Assembly: GCA_022704585.1 (NCBI GenBank)
Contig: JAKJGD010000006.1
Coordinates: 1 to 14,920, forward strand
DNA from: Spirochaetota bacterium
GTDB lineage: Bacteria; Spirochaetota; UBA4802; UBA5550
Length of the DNA stretch: 14,920 bases
Reading direction: 5' to 3'
Part shown: positions 13,491 through 14,920 of the stretch, one piece after another
Layout: each line of letters starts with the position of its first letter
Numbering within the stretch: the stretch's first letter is position 1
Notes under the pieces: generated by a model
Seen by the model: the letters and a program-made list of their open reading frames with translations, nothing else
Database searches by the model: none
Told to the model about the DNA's origin: nothing
Position numbers and translations under genes: made by a program

Positions 13491-13584
13491 GTTTATAAGA
13501 AAGGAAGAATTAATCGTTGCGGATTTATAAATCAGTAAGTCGGATAGTGACCCCTGCCGCTGGCGCGGCCGGGTTTCGGGCAGA

Positions 13585-14655
13585 CTATTTTGCGTTTCTT
13601 TTACGGTATTCAGCTGGCGATATGCCGGTGACCTTCCTGAAGGCCGAATGAAAGGCCGAATATGAATTAAAGCCAACTGCCAGGGCTATGGACAGCGTGT
13701 TGCGGTCCGGCTCATCGACCAGGAGCTTCTGGGCGTCCCCGATACGATAGCTGTTAATGAAATTATTGTAATTCTTGTTATAGTGCTGGTTGAGGAACTG
13801 CGAGAGCTGGTGCGGTGTCACACCCAGGGAGTCGCTGAGCCGGGGCAGGCTGAGTTCCTCATCACAATAGATCTTTTCCTGCTCCATCATCGCCGTCAGC
13901 TGCTTGCCCAAGCTTTCAAGGTCCAGGCCGTTAAGATATGATTTTGAGTAGGATTCGCCGCCGACATGGATGGTCCCGTACTGGACCAGGTAAGGATACC
14001 GCTGGCTGAGAAGATAGAAGCAGAGTATCACCAGGCTGATGAAGAGATTGATCATCTTCAATGCCGGAAGCGAAAGGACGATGGTAAAGCCTATGCCAAC
14101 GATGCCGGTAATGACCCATATGACGAGCGACGACAACAGGAGCACTATTTTATGTTCCGCCGCGTTTCCTTTTTTCAGCTGCAGGACGATCCGTATGAGC
14201 GGCGCCGCAATATAGATGACCGGGATGAACATGCTGGCCGTATACACGCTGCGGAGCATGACGTACCCGCCCTTGTTTATCATCTCATAGATGATTTCCC
14301 TCTGCGCGTTGGGCGAATAGAGAAAATAAGGTATCAGGTACATGCTGGCAGCAAGCAGTGGAATGAAATGCAGGATGTCGCGCTTTCTCAACCGCTCCAT
14401 GTCGCCGGTGACGCTCAGTACGTAAAAATAGAGGAGCGGCCCCAGGCAGAGAACCACGGGCACCTGGAAGAAGAGAAGGTATTCGTACACTTTCTGCGAA
14501 TGGAGCAGGTACATCGAAAACGTCAGGTAACCCATCAGGGCCAGGATGACGGCCAGCACCATGTTTCTGAAGTATATCGGGCGCACGACAAGCCCCAGCG
14601 CCATCACGAGGGAAAGCCCGCACGCGAATATGATAATGAGATCAACTATTGACAT
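13585..14655 (-). CDS. Membrane-anchored AraC-family transcriptional regulator
   Basis: This is a 356-residue regulator with an integral-membrane N-terminal half. About seven hydrophobic helices are visible at roughly residues 4-24, 32-51, 58-80, 96-113, 134-156, 169-190 and 198-217. A linker (YSKSYLNGLDLESL) leads to a C-terminal AraC-type double helix-turn-helix (about 262-354). Its hallmark second motif runs ALAVGFNSYSAFHSAFRKVTGISPAEYRKR. The first helix-turn-helix region carries LPRLSDSLGVTPHQLSQFLN. Proteins of this layout, common in Leptospira and Bacteroidota, are thought to pass a membrane signal straight to DNA, and their ligands are unknown. The ATG at 14655 is preceded by AGGA at a four-base spacing, with a G-run further up. 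It is a monocistronic minus-strand gene ending in the folded gap and tandem terminators. Its target could be the adjacent kinase operon, but this is unproven. Confidence 0.93.
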   Translation of the reverse strand: MSIVDLIIIFACGLSLVMALGLVVRPIYFRNMVLAVILALMGYLTFSMYLLHSQKVYEYLLFFQVPVVLCLGPLLYFYVLSVTGDMERLRKRDILHFIPLLAASMYLIPYFLYSPNAQREIIYEMINKGGYVMLRSVYTASMFIPVIYIAAPLIRIVLQLKKGNAAEHKIVLLLSSLVIWVITGIVGIGFTIVLSLPALKMINLFISLVILCFYLLSQRYPYLVQYGTIHVGGESYSKSYLNGLDLESLGKQLTAMMEQEKIYCDEELSLPRLSDSLGVTPHQLSQFLNQHYNKNYNNFINSYRIGDAQKLLVDEPDRNTLSIALAVGFNSYSAFHSAFRKVTGISPAEYRKRNAK

Positions 14656-14705
14656 TGTATCCTGATTATTCCCCCCGGAACATGCAAGCCGAGCAGTTTA
14701 AAGAT

Positions 14706-14734
14706 ATATTCAAAACAACGCTTAAAATATGCAA
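14706..14734 (-). promoter_or_regulatory. Candidate promoter of the AraC-family gene
   Basis: On the minus strand TTGCAT (-35, four of six) and GAATAT (-10, three of six) are separated by 17 bases, about 50 bases upstream of the ATG. The match is modest, but it is the best pair in the A+T-rich segment directly upstream. Confidence 0.3.
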
Positions 14735-14920
14735 GAAAATTATTTGTCCCGCGCTGCTTTGCGATGTACGCGGGTGCCGGGACACCGCGCCACCCTCAAA
14801 ATCCCTTGACTTTATTTGCAATATGACCACAATCCGTATGCCGGCCCCTGCGGCGCCGGAGGGTGAACCGGCTTCACCCCGGCGGGTAGACGCCGGCCGG
14901 GCGGCGGCAAGCATGTCCGG
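14735..14920. other. Upstream region to the window edge, no recognised gene
   Basis: This G+C-rich stretch holds TTGACT (14806-14811) and CACAAT (14828-14833) 16 bases apart on the plus strand, which could drive a divergent gene to the right. A plus-strand frame from ATG 14823 or 14838 stays open to the edge, but the Ala/Pro/Arg-rich product and the lack of a ribosome binding site do not support a gene. The minus-strand open frame here is likewise unconvincing. Confidence 0.35.

Larger units (their letters stand above)
13160..13584. other. Long intergenic region between the kinase operon and the AraC-family gene
   Basis: This 425-base gap has no convincing protein gene. From left to right it holds the candidate kinase promoter, the tandem T-tract hairpins, the nested inverted repeats and about 95 bases leading to the AraC stop. 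A 41-codon plus-strand reading from TTG 13416 is discussed among the findings. Confidence 0.6.

Noticed and set aside
14666..14914. 82-codon minus-strand open frame upstream of the AraC-family gene
   Set aside because: It has a low-complexity Ala/Arg/Gly start, no ribosome binding site and a compositional switch in the middle. It also overlaps the likely AraC promoter.
14823..14920. Start of a divergent plus-strand gene at the window edge
   Set aside because: The TTGACT/CACAAT pair is suggestive, but the open frame has no ribosome binding site, is low complexity and is cut at 32 codons.
1..14920. CRISPR array, insertion sequence or prophage genes
   Set aside because: No regularly spaced repeats, transposase, integrase or phage structural protein was seen on either strand.

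Overview
The window is ordinary bacterial chromosome with G+C-rich coding sequence, interrupted by a short A+T-rich islet. The mix of an SpoIIE-type phosphatase with STAS proteins, a PilZ protein, a seven-helix membrane AraC regulator and long PAS proteins resembles environmental Spirochaetota (Leptospira-like) or deltaproteobacterial-grade bacteria. This placement is a tentative inference. None of the three tRNA genes encodes its CCA end.

Left part (1-4592). The 3' three quarters of the ribosome-assembly GTPase gene der and a small PilZ-domain gene are on the plus strand. They converge on a minus-strand cluster that reads tRNA-Ser(CGA), tRNA-Ser(GGA), dnaX, ybaB, recR. The dnaX-ybaB-recR block couples the clamp-loader subunit, a nucleoid-associated protein and a recombination mediator. 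The tRNA-Ser genes lie immediately upstream with no visible terminator between them and dnaX.

Middle (4593-7074). An A+T-rich islet (about 4640-5440) holds one unrecognised 113-residue ORF and a possible 48-residue ORF. Two short palindromic dispersed-repeat-like elements follow. Next come adk and ndk, a minus-strand nucleotide-homeostasis pair, and tRNA-Leu(GAG) with a good promoter and a clear intrinsic terminator.

Right part (7074-13159). One minus-strand signalling operon is read in this order: a 924-residue membrane hybrid histidine kinase with receiver and PP2C/SpoIIE phosphatase domains, two tandem paralogous STAS anti-sigma-factor-antagonist proteins, a PhzF-family enzyme, and a four-PAS protein without an output domain. 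The kinase/phosphatase fusion and the STAS pair look like the input side of a partner-switching stress pathway. The RsbW-type anti-sigma kinase and the sigma factor are not in this window.

Far right (13160-14920). A 425-base gap holds nested perfect inverted repeats and two T-tract hairpins on the minus strand, and may encode a structured RNA or a folded 3' UTR. Beyond it are a membrane-anchored AraC-family regulator and its upstream region. The most novel features are this candidate RNA, the signalling operon and the islet.
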